Positions 1 through 13,300 of a stretch of DNA of 64,000 nucleotides are shown in pieces (the first letter of the stretch is position 1; each line of letters opens with the position of its first letter). The DNA comes from Psettodes erumei (Eukaryota > Chordata > Actinopteri > Pleuronectiformes > Psettodidae): positions 124,001-188,000 of the forward strand of contig JAFBJZ010000880.1 of NCBI GenBank assembly GCA_016785225.1, written 5' to 3'. The position numbers and the translations under genes were made by a program. The notes below the pieces were generated by a model. That model saw only the letters and a program-made list of their open reading frames with translations. It was not told the DNA's origin and searched no databases.

Positions 1-3000
1 TCTCCACTGTATCAACTTCAAATTGCTGTAAAAATTGTATAGAAGGCACAGACATGGATTATGATTACAGACAATTTCCATGCAATGAACTATGATCTTA
101 TCCCAGTTAACGTGACTCCAAAAGCATGCACTCCAAGAACATATGAGGAAACTTTCCTGGAGATTCAGAGCTCCATCAGCGACATATTAAGAGGGAGTTT
201 CATCCAGAATCCACTGTGTGCTCGATGAATAGGTTTATAAATATTATATGTTATATGAAGATATATTATTCCAATCAGGTGCTTCATGGAAAACTTGGTT
301 CCACAATTATACAATCAGAAGAAAAAACAGACACAAGCACAGCCTTTGATATTGTACTTATATGTTGAATCTAATGGCTTTATTAATTAAATCAGTTATT
401 AACAAATGGTTCAAAGATCAGTTGAAATGGCAAGCTTGTAAAAACTTGTAGAATATAGAAATGACCAGCATGTCATGTCCTCACTGTGGAGCTGCTAAAA
501 AGTTTAAACTTGTCAGAAGCAACTTTGAAACATTATCACATCCTACTGTCAGCTTCATAGCAAACAAAAGGATTTTTAAAGATGACGCTGAAGATGATGA
601 TGTTTAGTGCTTTAGTGGTTGCAAGAGGCTGGTTGGCTGTGGAGTTTACATGCTCTGAGTCTATCTGGTTTCCCTGCACAGAGCTCCTGGTAAGGTGCAC
701 TGGGTACATTAAATTGCCCATTGGTGTGGGCAGAAAAGTATGATTGTTTAGCTTTTGTTTTTGTCTTTATTAAAGTGTAAAAGTTTAGTGCGATTGACCT
801 GCACCAAATCTGGGTCAGTGTGGTTACCCCGGGACTCAGAGGAGGATTCAGTGTCTCATGGGGATGTAATGTTGCTTCACAGCTTCAGACAGCTGAGTCA
901 GACTCTCACCAGAGCTACTTCCCTTTTCATTTGGATCCTTGTATAAAATACACTGTTTAATCCTGCCACCTAGTGGTTAGTCATCCACAAATGAGGTTCT
1001 GTCAGCTGCTTTTACCAAGAGACCCAACTTTCAAAAGGATTTTGGACTTATTAACTCAGGCTTGAATACACTGTGTGGAGGAGCAAGTCTTGTTTAAAAA
1101 GCCATCTTTTTCAGCACACTGAAAATAAATGTGGAACCTGTTGTCTCTAATATTTTTACAGCTCAAGAGTACGCTCCAGGCATCTCGTGACTGGGAGACT
1201 CAAAAGACAAAAGGAAGAGTAAATTTGTGCAGCAGAAATGAAGATATCCTGTGTTACAATCCCTTGAATGAGTCAAGTTTTGGCCATGCTTGTAAAAAAC
1301 AGAACCCTACGTATCTTGCAATGCAGGAAATAGAATATTTCATGAGAAACCACAGCCTCCATCAAACATCAGAGCTTCAGTTAGTAACCTGTCTAAGACA
1401 AATAGTGACATCACCAGTGTTACTTTTTTAAACTTGACAAAGCTCCACCAGTGACACATTAAAAACACATTAAAAAACTTTCATAAACTGAGGCTCACAT
1501 TTATGCAGATTAAAGGGGAAACTGCCAGCAAAAGTTCAAAAGAAAAAGCCATAGTGAATAAAATGGGTTATTTATAGGGAGGTGTAGGCCTTGTTGTCAG
1601 TGTTTAGTTTCAGCCAGAGCCAGAGTCCTGTTACCTCCATAACTCCAGTGGAAGTTTTTTTTTTTACAGCAGCTGAGCCTTATAATAATTACAGGAAGTT
1701 AGCAGTAAATGCTAGCAGGACAGCAGAGGTGAAGCAGAATTTATTGTTTGTGATAAACTTTGAGGGGTTTTTGGGAAGTTTAAAGAATCAGATTTCATAT
1801 TATCAGCACATGTGACTCAAATTAACATGTGCATATAAGTATGTTAGAGGACTTCCCCCTCTAAATGAGTGGATTAGAGACAATGATATAGTTGTTATAT
1901 AGATATAGATAAAGTTAGCAACATATAATATTAACCAGGAATTGTATTGTGATATGGTAGAGTTGTGGCTGGAGGTGGTGAAATGAAGATACGCGGTAGA
2001 TATTTGGTATGTTGCTATTGATAGAGATTTGAAGTACACATGATATTTTTTAAAAGAGTAAACAAAAACTCTTCACAGAATGAAGAAAATGATGATAATC
2101 ATTGAAAGGAATCACTGTGATGCTGCATGTCAAATGTTGTGCAGGGTGAGGCCCAATAATGTTACAGTTCAGGAGTGCTGTATGGAGCTCTGAATAATGT
2201 TTTAGGTCACAAGTCAGGGGTGGTGACAATTAAGTTATAGGTTGGGTGTATCAGTGATGTGACAGGTCAGGGGTGGTGAGGAGGACCTATGAGATGTTAG
2301 CTTGGTCCTGGGTGTTGGCTGGGTGCTGGATGTTTTTTGGGTGCAGATAGCTGAAGAAGTGTTGAGGGTGGCTGGGTGCCCGAGAGATGGAGGGGACATG
2401 TCACAAAAATGCAAAAACATCAGTAGTACAGTATGATGTAAAAGTTGTGATATTCACTAATTTATGGGATTTGAAACCGCAATTTACTGTTTCATTGGTG
2501 TGTGCTCGAACTACTAAGCTCAGTACTAACAGTTCAACAGGAGATGCAGGGTATTCATAGGCAGGAGGAGTATAGGAAGTATAGGAAGACATCAAAAACA
2601 TCATGAAAATATCATGGGAGGAACGATGAGGCATCTAATATGCAATGAAAAAGGACATGCAAAAACATAAAAAATTGCATAAGCAAGACATAAAAGCATA
2701 AACGTTGGAGTAAAATATGTCATTAAAGCTCAAAAAAGATCAAAGACAATTTTTTTATAAACAATTCATAGTATAATATGTTTTAAAACTGCAAGAAAAG
2801 GTCAGAGTGCAGTCATAAAAACACACAAAAAATGTGATAGAACCCGGCCAAAAAAGCCCAAAAAATGTCACAGTATCGGAATGCTTCCGTAACAGCCAGG
2901 TTTATTACAGTGTAGTTTTTCCTGTCCTTTTGTGCAAAAAGGAGCAGCTGTAAGCTGAAGTCATAAAAGGTTTGTAACAATGCCTTGAAGTGGTAGTTAA

Positions 3001-6000
3001 AGGTCCCTTGAGATACTTTGTGTGTAACAAAACCAATTTTTTCATTTCACAAAACAAGTAAATCCCAAAATTGGTATTTTAGTTAAAGTAAAGACAAGCT
3101 TTATGTTTTGTATTACATATTACGCATCTTGTATGGTCAGTCACCTGCATGCGTCATGTAACTCTTTTGGTCCAATCAGGATGGAGCAATCACACCTGTG
3201 GTTAAAGTTTATCTAGTTTAATGAGCTGAAGATGAAAAAAGTGTCCTGAACCAACCTATGGATCTGGAGAAACTTCACATCTCTATTGTTCAGTGTTCCT
3301 GACTTGTCAGTGTCTTTCAGCGATATAACAAAAAGATTAATGAAGTCACACTTGGAAGCAAATGTTTCAACCTTTATTAAACATAGCTTGCAAGAGATAA
3401 ATATTACAAAGTTATTTCCTCCAAAATTAGCTTATTTTTTCAATCAATGCATAATTGTCAATCAACTGGCAGTATTCAAACAGCATTATTTTCTTTTACT
3501 TTTTTGAAGACCGTTATATATCAAGTATGTGCAAAAGGTCAGGATTGAAGTAAGCAAAAGAAAAAGGACTTCAATTAATTTCCGGTTGATTTCATCTTCT
3601 GTTTCTGCTTCCCAAATGTTTATTTTCAACATTGTCAACAATATGCAAAAAGAAACGCTTCTACAGGAAACCGTAAATCGATAAAACTGATTTTGCAATT
3701 GAATGTTTCCCTGCATTAGCAACAACAACTAATAGAAGATAAAGCCAAACAGTAACGGACCATACATGTTGTACGCCGATGTGAGCAGGAAAAGTGATCA
3801 CTGATTCAGGGTCAGTTCTTCTCAGGTCGAGTGGCAGCTGTGGCCATTTAACAAAAGCACACCTTTAAAAGTCTACACCAGGGTTTCATAGATGTGAGAA
3901 CATATGGGACATACATGCCTTGAATATTAAGTGCCGAAATTTCTGTATAAAATGCAAAATTTTCTCCAATAGTCATTAGTATTCCCTTGAGAATTGAGAA
4001 TAGAGAGGACAGGCCTTAGAAACAGCATGTGAACCATGGTGAAAAGGTGGGAGCCTCTTGATAGTCCATTTACTCCAAATCATGTCTGCATTACTGACTG
4101 TTAATCACTGTCCTTTTAGCAAGTCAGTGGTGAATTGCCGGCTCTGGACAGTCATTGATTTTCATGAGGATATTAGAATTTAATCGTTAATTCACTTAAG
4201 TTACAAAATGTTATCACATTTTTCATCTCTAGCACATAGGCATACAGATGAGGAAGTTTGACCTGAGTCACTGTCAACTTTTCTACTGAAGAAATTGTCC
4301 TCATGAGAACCACCCCAGTGTGCTCTGTGGATTCCTCAGAGCAGTATGACCCTGGAGGCCATGAACTTTGGAAAGAGATGCAGCTGCTGACTTCTGAAAT
4401 GTCATCTGATAACACTGTGAGTAGCCCAAATGAACAAATCTCAGTCTGGTTGTTTTTAGTGAGAAACCTGTGTCAGCAAACAGCAAAACTCAGACCTCTG
4501 ATCAATCCATTAGACCTAATTCAAAGTACACAGTGAAAAATGCAGTGTTTTCATCTCGAGGCAGTTCAGGAAACCATTCTTTAAGATTCAAAGTCACTCC
4601 AAAATCCAATGCTCCAAGAGACAACCTAACAAATGTTCAGATGTGTAATGTGATTGCAGACTCCATCTGCCTGAACCAATGAGCACTTTCCTGCAGACTC
4701 TAACTAGTCCAAAACCAAAGCGAATCTATTCAGGGAGACTGCTTCAACAAGCAGAGGAGAGAAAAAAGAATCCCAAACATTTTGCACATTAGTTACACAA
4801 TAATACACAGTGATCACAAAACGAAATGACAAGCTTCACAATATTCATGGCTTTTTGTTTGCTTTTCTACACAATATACAACCATTTAATTTCTTTTTTC
4901 AGTACAAGGGAGGAAAAATGCTTATGTACAATAAGTCATTATTACTTCAAACCTAGCAAATATCGTGTCATTTATTTCATAGTCAATACATTTGTTTATT
5001 TTTTTAAACTGCAATAGAAAGAAAACAAAACTCAATTGAGACATCAGAAAAAGAATGACCTTGGAAATCTAACAATTGAAGTCTGAAAATAATCTGCAGT
5101 CCAAATACAAAGGTGTGAGGATGTATCTGCAAAAGAGCAAGAGAGACAGGAGCTTTTTTCCTTCAACTTCAGCTTGGCAGCGAAAGGAGATGCATGACAA
5201 AAACACTGCTAAGTAAAAATTTACCCCAGACATTAATAATTCATGAAAATATATCTCTATATCCAATCCAACTGTTCCACCAAAAGGAAAACTGATTCAT
5301 GTTTTTATATAATAAAGAAAATTATATTTTCCAAGTGTAAACTTGAGTTTACATCTCTGAAACTAATCCTCGGTAGTTTCATAGTCATGGCCTACGTCTT
5401 CCATTTCACCAGGCAGTTTATCACCGGATCTTGATGATGCAGTGATGGGCAGGTCTGGATTCCTCCAAAACACACTTCTTATGTTCATAATGTGATGAAC
5501 CAGAACACATCCATCTGACAGTGTGGCTGGAAAAAACATCACCAACTAACTGTTGTGCCACATACATGGTGGAAATGCAATGGTGGCACAGAAACAGTTT
5601 CACCACAAACTGTGGCACTCCGTCAGTGACTGTCAGTTATTAGACAGAGCTGAAGAGACTGTGGCTTAGGATCAATTTAACAACATTATAGTATTATAGT
5701 CATAGAGAGCAATCAGCAAGTAAATATTACTGTGGTACTGTCTTGGGTTTGTTCTAAATGGTCTTGGGTTAAAAAAAGAAGAGCTCAGCTTAGATAATGT
5801 ATTTTTCCCATGATGGCTTTCTTTCATTGATCTTGCAAAAAAAGACTCAAACTATCAATTATTCTGCTGCAGCACTAGCTAGAAAGAACTGAACACTTCA
5901 TCATCTTACAAAGGACCATATATCATCAAGTTAAAATGACACTTTCCTTGTAAAAACATCAAGTTTTTAGATTTTACTAGCAGTCTGGAGATCTGATACT

Positions 6001-6293
6001 GTCGTAGCAAAGGATGTGGACACAAAATCCTTTGTAGGCTATCATGTTTGATCAAATTTTAGATTTTCACACAGAATGAAAGCCGTCCATGAGAAATCGC
6101 ACAGAGCAATGAAAAGAAGTGGACCAGAAGTGAACTTGGAGGGGGGGACCTTTGTTAGCTTCCTTAGCTAACATGCTGGTGGGCTAATTCAACAAAGCAA
6201 CTAAAATGAACACTACCGCTGCTAGCTTCTACTACTGTACAGACATTTGTTATGTTCAAATCAAAAGCGCTGACAAGACTGGCCAGTACTGTA

Positions 6294-6342
6294 AACACGC
6301 ACGCACACGCACAGGCGCGCACACACACACACACACACACAC
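6294..6342. repeat. (CA)n microsatellite
   Basis: Imperfect ACGC/ACAC repeat followed by about ten pure AC units. Confidence 0.95.
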
Positions 6343-8845
6343 TTCCATATGAAGTGCTTTAGTTTCTTTTTTCATTTTGTTTTAGTGAGAAGCATTTACT
6401 TTTAGGGAGGGTTTTAAGTGCCACCTTGGCTTCTCTTGCTTTTTAGCTTCATCTTACATGTTTGCATCACTTTCCATTCTGCAGGAAAAGCTTTAACAGC
6501 CACGCTCCCTATGTGGCTTTACTTAGCATAGCAGCACTTTGAGCTAAATGCTAATGTCAGAGGCTAACATGCTCACAATGACAATGTTAACAAGGAAGGT
6601 AGCAGGTACAATGTTTACCAAGATCAACATCTTATTTTGGCATGTTAAGAGTTGCTAATGAATAGTAAACACTAAGTCCAGCTGAAGCTGAATGTCATTA
6701 GTTTTTCAGGTATTTGGTCAAAAACCAAAGTAGTGGATAATATCCAATTTTGGAACACGAGAATCTGTACAAAGTTGTTTAGAGAATTAAAGTTAAAAGG
6801 TGTGATTCCAGATGTGACTGTGTGTAATGTAACCAGACATATGGTTAGAAAGCCAACAAGCAGACATTATCCCAACACAAAAGTTAACTGCACAGAAAGG
6901 GGTGTGAGGTCAACATTTAGTTTGAAACACATCAGCTGTTGCCCAAGAACTGAAGGAATCCAACATGGCTGCCAGAGGGTGTGTTCGGCCACCCTGGTAG
7001 TCTCTGTGCCAGCATGGGTCTCGTGTCAGTGATGAACCTGTGCCATGATGCTTCACTACTACCAGTATTTTATCTGCCCATGCCTGGAAGACGTCTGACA
7101 TGGACGGACTTTAAATCAGACTTTATTGGAAGCTGAGGCTTTCCCCTCTTTGTCAGACTGAAATGTGTAGGACTGTTAGCTCTGAGCTGCATCAACTGTC
7201 TGCTTCTCCTGTCTCCAACCCAGACTGACCTCACAGCCAATGAGGCCTCCTGTAAAGGGTCACCATGTTAATGAATAATACTGCACACTGACTGAACACT
7301 GCTTGAAATACTTGAGCTACTGCAAACGGGGAGCCTGGTGCTCCCGAGGAAACCAGTGAAGACCTGTTATTTGACTTTACACTGTGGTTCTGCCAATATG
7401 GGGGACTGACGGCCACTACCAAGAACACTCAGACTTGACCGGAACACTTCCTTCTGGTTACGTTTGTGCAACAGCACATTCAGATGGAAGCTGTTGTCTG
7501 CTGGCCGTCTCGTCTTTCCGTTACTCTTGCTTTGTGTGCACAATGTTAGTGTAGCTGGAGATACTGTATCGAGGCTGATTCTCCTCCCAACACAACTAAA
7601 TCATCTATTACAACAAACACTAAACAGTTTTCTCCTTCAAGAAAGGGTGGCATCCCGTGTACTGGTATGATATACTGAGGAAATTCTGGTACATTACCTC
7701 CTCTAAATAAAATATTTACACAACAGATTTAACAGTTCAATGAATGAAATGTGTAAATCAAAGGAAATGTCAATTTGGGGTTTTCTGTGGCTGTGATCAG
7801 CAAAGAGCCTCCATGCTGTGGACTTCTTACATGACTGGCCAATATCTGAGATGAAAAATCCACCAGTGACCGTCATCTGCAAGAGGTGCTGGTCTGTGTT
7901 GCTGCAGCAGTGTCTGACAGTGGGCAAATTACAGGGCAACAGTTGCTCCATTTGTATATAATGCAATGTTATGTTTAAACTCACCCAGGGCGGAGGGAAA
8001 CCTGACTGAAACCATTCTTCGTGAAATCAACTTGTTCTACTTTTATCAGGTGAATGCGTCATCATTCTCAGAGGAGAATTTGGGTTTTCGCAGGTCCACT
8101 CAACGCCTTTTGTCCGATGCCTAACTCGGGGCCTGGGTCCAAAGACCTCTAGTTAAGATTTAGGAAATGAGAGCTGGGATTGCTTTAAAAAGAAGAATAA
8201 TCTTATCTATGCAGATTCTCAGTCGTCCAGGTCATTGTCAACGTTGAAACCTTGAGAATAATCTTATTTCTGATATTTCAGTTCCTGCTAGGATTGTGAG
8301 ATAGTGAATCAGTTGGACCCTGTTCTAATGCTGGTTCATGTCTTCTGGCCTGCAGCAGCTGGCTCTAACCTAGCACACTGGGCGCTGGGGATTTGTCCAA
8401 CATTTAGAGATCAACCCTGGTCATATTAAACTTGTCATCAGCCATTCAAACACCTTGGTGACATGTCCCCTGACTCTCTGGTCAGCCATCAGCCAGCAAC
8501 CAGACATTGGCCACTCTCAACTGTAACATTCTTTTCCTCTTTTAAGAAAAAATGTTTTTCCAATTGGAAATATGCAAAGTGCTCCTCTGGAGTGAGGGAA
8601 CTTGTGTGCAGAGCACGCACACAATGATTGATCCATGTCTCTCCCATAAAAGATATAATCCACATCCTTTTTTATCTGAAGCTAAGTATCTATACATAAT
8701 CCATACAGATAATTCAATAGTTTCCTTTTTTAGCTATGTTGATTATTATCGTCTCCAGGGGCTAATACCTCTCAGGTACGCCACCAATTCATTAAGAGAC
8801 GCCGCAAAAAAAACAAATAACACAACCAAAATAAAGAATGGGAAG

Positions 8846-8871
8846 TGGGGTGGGTGGGTGGGTGGGTGGGG
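8846..8871. repeat. (GGTG)n tetranucleotide repeat
   Basis: About six GGTG units in tandem. They generate Gly/Trp/Val-rich chance frames that are not genes. Confidence 0.95.
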
Positions 8872-10240
8872 CAACAATCAGAAAACAATCTAAAAACCCA
8901 AATAGAAGAAGAAAAGCAACCCAGATTTGTAGGATTCCAGGTACAGAATCTGTGGATTGGATGCACAAAATGTGCTTCCACCTTCAGATTTCTGTTTGTT
9001 TTACTTTCTCAAAGAACATGTGATGCCGCAAGGATCTTCTGGGTACAAAGGGTTCAGTCTGTGCATACTGGATCGACGAAGGTACTGAGGGGGGCATGGA
9101 GGGATCAGTGGCAGGTAGTGAAATGGGATGGAGCTGAGTGGAGACCATCACCCGCTGTCACCCGCACGTCCTCCCGCCGCCTGTCAACTCCCTCCTCACT
9201 GGAGTGTGCGTGGACTGCTGGTCCACTGATGTTGCGCTGTCTGTCAATCCTGATTAGCAACTGCAGTAATTCCTGCGTAATCCATCCAGTAACTGTTCAC
9301 ATCTGTAACAGGAGAGGCTGGAGCAACCGATGGAGACCTTTTGATGAGGAGCGGTGGAGCCGGGGAGTAAAGGAGAAACTGTTTCTCTTCTGTACCACCT
9401 ATGTGCACCTTTTGTCAGTCATTTCCAGTTCATTTGCTCTGACTCTGCCCTGAACTCCAGGTTGGACTTATCTGCATGTCAGTGTAAGCACAGCTCTTGA
9501 AAAGGGTGCTTTCGATGTGATGATACCAGCGTGGGTGCTCTGCTCTCTATTTCATGCCCCCCTCGCCTTCTCCATGTTTTGAACAGGCTCTTCTTCATTC
9601 TCTTTTCAAGAGCACGCAGAGCAGCTACTCACTTGATTTTGTCTCTTTCTGTTCCGTATTTTCTACTCTGTTACTTCAAGTTAGTGAGATAAAGTTGTTA
9701 AACTTTATGTTGCATAGCAACCAGAATGCACCCTGTTGATCTTCTGTTACTGGCAAAAGCCACATCTCAGTTTTATAATTGAAAGGAGAAAGAAATCCTA
9801 TGTGAGCGTGGCCTAAGGCGACCCTACAATGATTCACCGTAACTCCCCCAGGTAAAGGAGAGACAGCAGAGAGAAAAAAAACTGGACCAAACACTTACAA
9901 AAGAAAAAAGCATAATGAGTAATAGTAACTGAAGCAAAACGGTAGTTGCAGGTATAATAATAGTGCTACCAACAGCGATAATAATGGGAATTATAATTGT
10001 TAAACAACGCTGACAAAGAAGTTTTTTACTATCATAAGAACATTTGAGATGCACTGACAGTTTAGTGTCTTTGTCCGACTTGGTGGGTTTTCATGGGTTG
10101 GTTTAAGGTAGGCACACGGACAGGCACTGCATGCGGTGGGGAGTGGGGATGTTGGTTGATCAGGGAGTGCTTCAGTATGGGGGGGGGTAAGGAGGGCAGG
10201 ATGGGGGTGGCATCAGAGGGGCAGGAGGGCTGGTCAGGGC

Positions 10241-10377
10241 TCATTTCTGTCCGGTGATGGACTGCGATATGGATCGAGGTGGGATCATGTCCAACAGGTA
10301 CTCTCTCTGCCGGTCCGCTAAGCTGGAGCTCTTGTGGGCTCCAACTGCTGCTGGGTTCAGATAGGCAATGTTTAACC
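10241..10377 (-). CDS. gatad2b: gatad2b terminal coding exon
   Basis: Encodes GLNIAYLNPAAVGAHKSSS, then LADRQREYLLDMIPPRSIS, QSITGQK and a TGA stop at 10243-10241. This C-terminal block is nearly identical to vertebrate GATAD2B. The acceptor is tgtccccacag|G. The exon continues as 3' untranslated sequence, whose end I could not fix. Confidence 0.95.
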
Positions 10378-13300
10378 CTGTGGGGACAAGAGGACATGGT
10401 AAAGTCTGTCCACAGGTTACTTCATCAAAAAACAATCAAGCAGACTTCTAATAGGGACAAGCTCTCACTCTAGTCCTACTTGTTTCTATCTTAACTGGAT
10501 GCGTTCCTTTTCTCCATTTCTTCTATCTTGCTGACCTCCCCGCTTGACTCCTCTCAGCCTACTGTTTGACAGGAGAAACTCCTCTAACTCTGGAATTAAT
10601 TGCAGCCAGTTCTACTAGTTCTACTTCTCAGGTTTTTTGTGTTACCACGCTGTCAACAAAAGGCAACACTTCCAGCTGCTGTTTCACATTAAAAGCCCTC
10701 CAGCGGTTCTTCATTTTCCTGCCAGGCTTTAAATGTGGAACATTCACAGGAAGGAGCAGCAGCATTGAACAATAAATGTCAAAGTGGATATATAGAGAAA
10801 AAAAAAGAGGATGGGAGGACTAGATCAACTGAGAAAGAGTGTTTTTCTCTAGCAGTATTACTACCTCTGCTCAATAGGTTTTTTACAGGGCTTAAATTTC
10901 TTTACTGGAACTGGTCATGACTTGAATATTAGCTGTTTGAGAACTGCTGCACTCCAGCAGCTCCAGCTGAGCTCGTCAGCTTCCAGTTCAACCTTCATCC
11001 ATATCAGTTCAATAACTGTCTGGATCAGGTAGCTCATGAAAAAAATAAGATGCGCCAAATTAAGAAGGCTACAGCTTTACGTGCTCTGTGTCAGAAACAG
11101 ATTTAATCACCATTTAGGTGTCAGATTGGAATCTTATGAGGATCAGATCCTCTTTTGGCGAGTATGACAGAAATCCTACTGTGCAGGAGGTACCTGGGAT
11201 GTTGTAGATCTGGCGACGGCTGTCATGCTGCAGTCTGTTGCTGCTACTGCTGCTGTTGCTGCCTCCGCCGCTGCCACAGTGCTTGGCACTGGTCATTCCC
11301 ATGAGGCTGCTGGCCACCGACAGCTGGGAGGCCTGAGCAAAGTTGGACAGGACGCCTCGCGCTGAGTTGGACAGACCTCGTTGCAGGGAGGCCTGAGGCT
11401 GGGGAGCCTGATGAAAGCACAGACGGCCCAGTGACTTCACCAGCACATTACATTAGGATTTTTGTGGCTTTTAATCTTTTTAATAAAATGTGTGATAATC
11501 AAGTCAAAGGAAAAACAGTCAAATCGATTTACCAGTATTACATGACTATAATTTTTAGTGGCAACCATCAAGTTCATTGAGGGCAGCAAGCAGTTTTATG
11601 TTTTCAAAGTCTGGTTTCAACCATTATTCCATACTCATATTAGAGAAGGAGTGAAGGCATAGGTGCGGGTTACCTGGCGGAGGGCATGATGTCGGATCAT
11701 GGTGTCAGTCTTGGAGGCGTTGGGGCCTGTCGGGACTGAGCTTGGAGAGAGGGCGGCCTGCTGCTGCAGCCTCTGTTCGATCTCCTGAGACAGAGGCAAA
11801 CGCACAGATTATCACATTTGTCCAGTCCCTGTGGCCATGTGGTGGTTTGAGGGCAAAATACGGTGGCGGAGGTGTTTCCTGTTCACTGGGCATTTGTGCA
11901 GCAGCAGTTTATCTGAGTCATTTATGAATGTATGAAAAGAGTATATGGCCAACATGATGCGAAAGGGACAGTGGTGCTGACCTGCTCCTGCTGCAGGGCC
12001 TTCACGAAGGCGTTCTTCAGCCTGTTGGTGTGCTCCGCCTTCAGAGCCTTCTTCTGATTGGACGTCATGCACTGCTCGCAGAGGATTCGCCCGCTCTTCT
12101 CTTGCTTCCAGTGAGGGGTGAAGTCGGTTCTGCACTGGGCGCAGAAGAAAGGCTCCATGCGGGCCAGCGTTCCTCTGAGTTTACCTGCAGAGAAGACTCG
12201 GCCTTAGTCAATAAGGTGACAATCTGAAGCCCCACTGACGTGTCTGAAGGGGGCACTTCCTCGCTCCACGGCAAGGGACACATGCGTCATCTTTCCACTA
12301 CCATACTATGAGAGTTAAGAATCAGCTCGTAAAAAAAACACAAAAAACACACAACATTTTCCTTTCAGTGGAGGTCTAAAGGCCAGATTCCACCAAAGAT
12401 TCGCAACGAGCAGTTGTAGCGGTGTAAACTGGACTGTCTCGTCTCGGGTGATGTCAGCTGATGGCGTCACCAGCGATTCAACTAGTCAGGTCGCAGCTGC
12501 TGGTGCTACAAAATGTCATCGGTTTCAACAGCCAATCAGCCTGTCTGACACAAACGGTCAGCTGGTGGAGGTTTGGACGGAGAAAAGAGAGGATCAGCTG
12601 ACCACTTTGTTTAGGGAACAGCCGTGTCTGTATGAAGTTAATCAAATGTTCCTCTGCTGAGATGCTGTGGTGACAACATGTCCTCTATACGTCAGGACTG
12701 CTCCGGGAAAAGACGCGAAAAACTGACAAGGAGCGGGGAAGAAGGGGAGAAGATCTCCCGTCTTGAGTTCACAGCAGAAAAAGCTCCCTGGAGATTCTGC
12801 TGAAGCAGCCGTGGACGGCTCCAAACTCTCCACCTGCTTGTTTTTTTCTTTTTATCAATATCGTTACTGTAACTGCAGCAAGTAAGTCTCTGACACTATC
12901 CTGACAATATTTTTAGTCAACACAAAGTATCCAGTTCGACAACATATCTAGAAAGCAGCGGTTGCTATGGAAACGATTAACCGTCTTGTTTAGTTGCAGC
13001 GGTGTAAACTGAGCTGCTAAGTTTCACGTCATCTCCTCACGAATCTTTGGTGTAAACTGGCCTTACACAGTAGAAGAACTAAATCACACTTATACTTTTC
13101 AGAAGCCTGGTACAAACTTCTGAATGTAGAAATGTTCTCACACTGTTCTTGTATAGAGAAGGTGAGAGCAACGCAGCTCCTGTTTAAGTTGAGCTTTCCC
13201 AGTCTGTGAGGTTTGATTGAACATTTGGGAACATTGTGAGAAACACTGTCACAGCTCTGAGTTGTGGCTCGAGGGGAATGATAAGGACAGTGCTGCAGAC

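Larger units (their letters stand above)
1..10240. other. Non-coding region downstream of gatad2b
   Basis: No exon with homology or a convincing splice pattern was found on either strand. The part next to 10240 is the beginning of the gatad2b 3' untranslated region; GATAD2B transcripts in other vertebrates have very long ones. AATAAA in gene orientation occurs at several places (for example near 7118, 3372 and 768), so the transcript end is unknown. Otherwise it is AT-rich sequence with simple repeats and short, mostly chance frames. Confidence 0.6.

Noticed and set aside
8845..9453. 202-codon open frame on the plus strand
   Set aside because: It starts in the GGTG repeat, has no recognisable domain, and shows no exon-like boundaries or homology; a chance frame.
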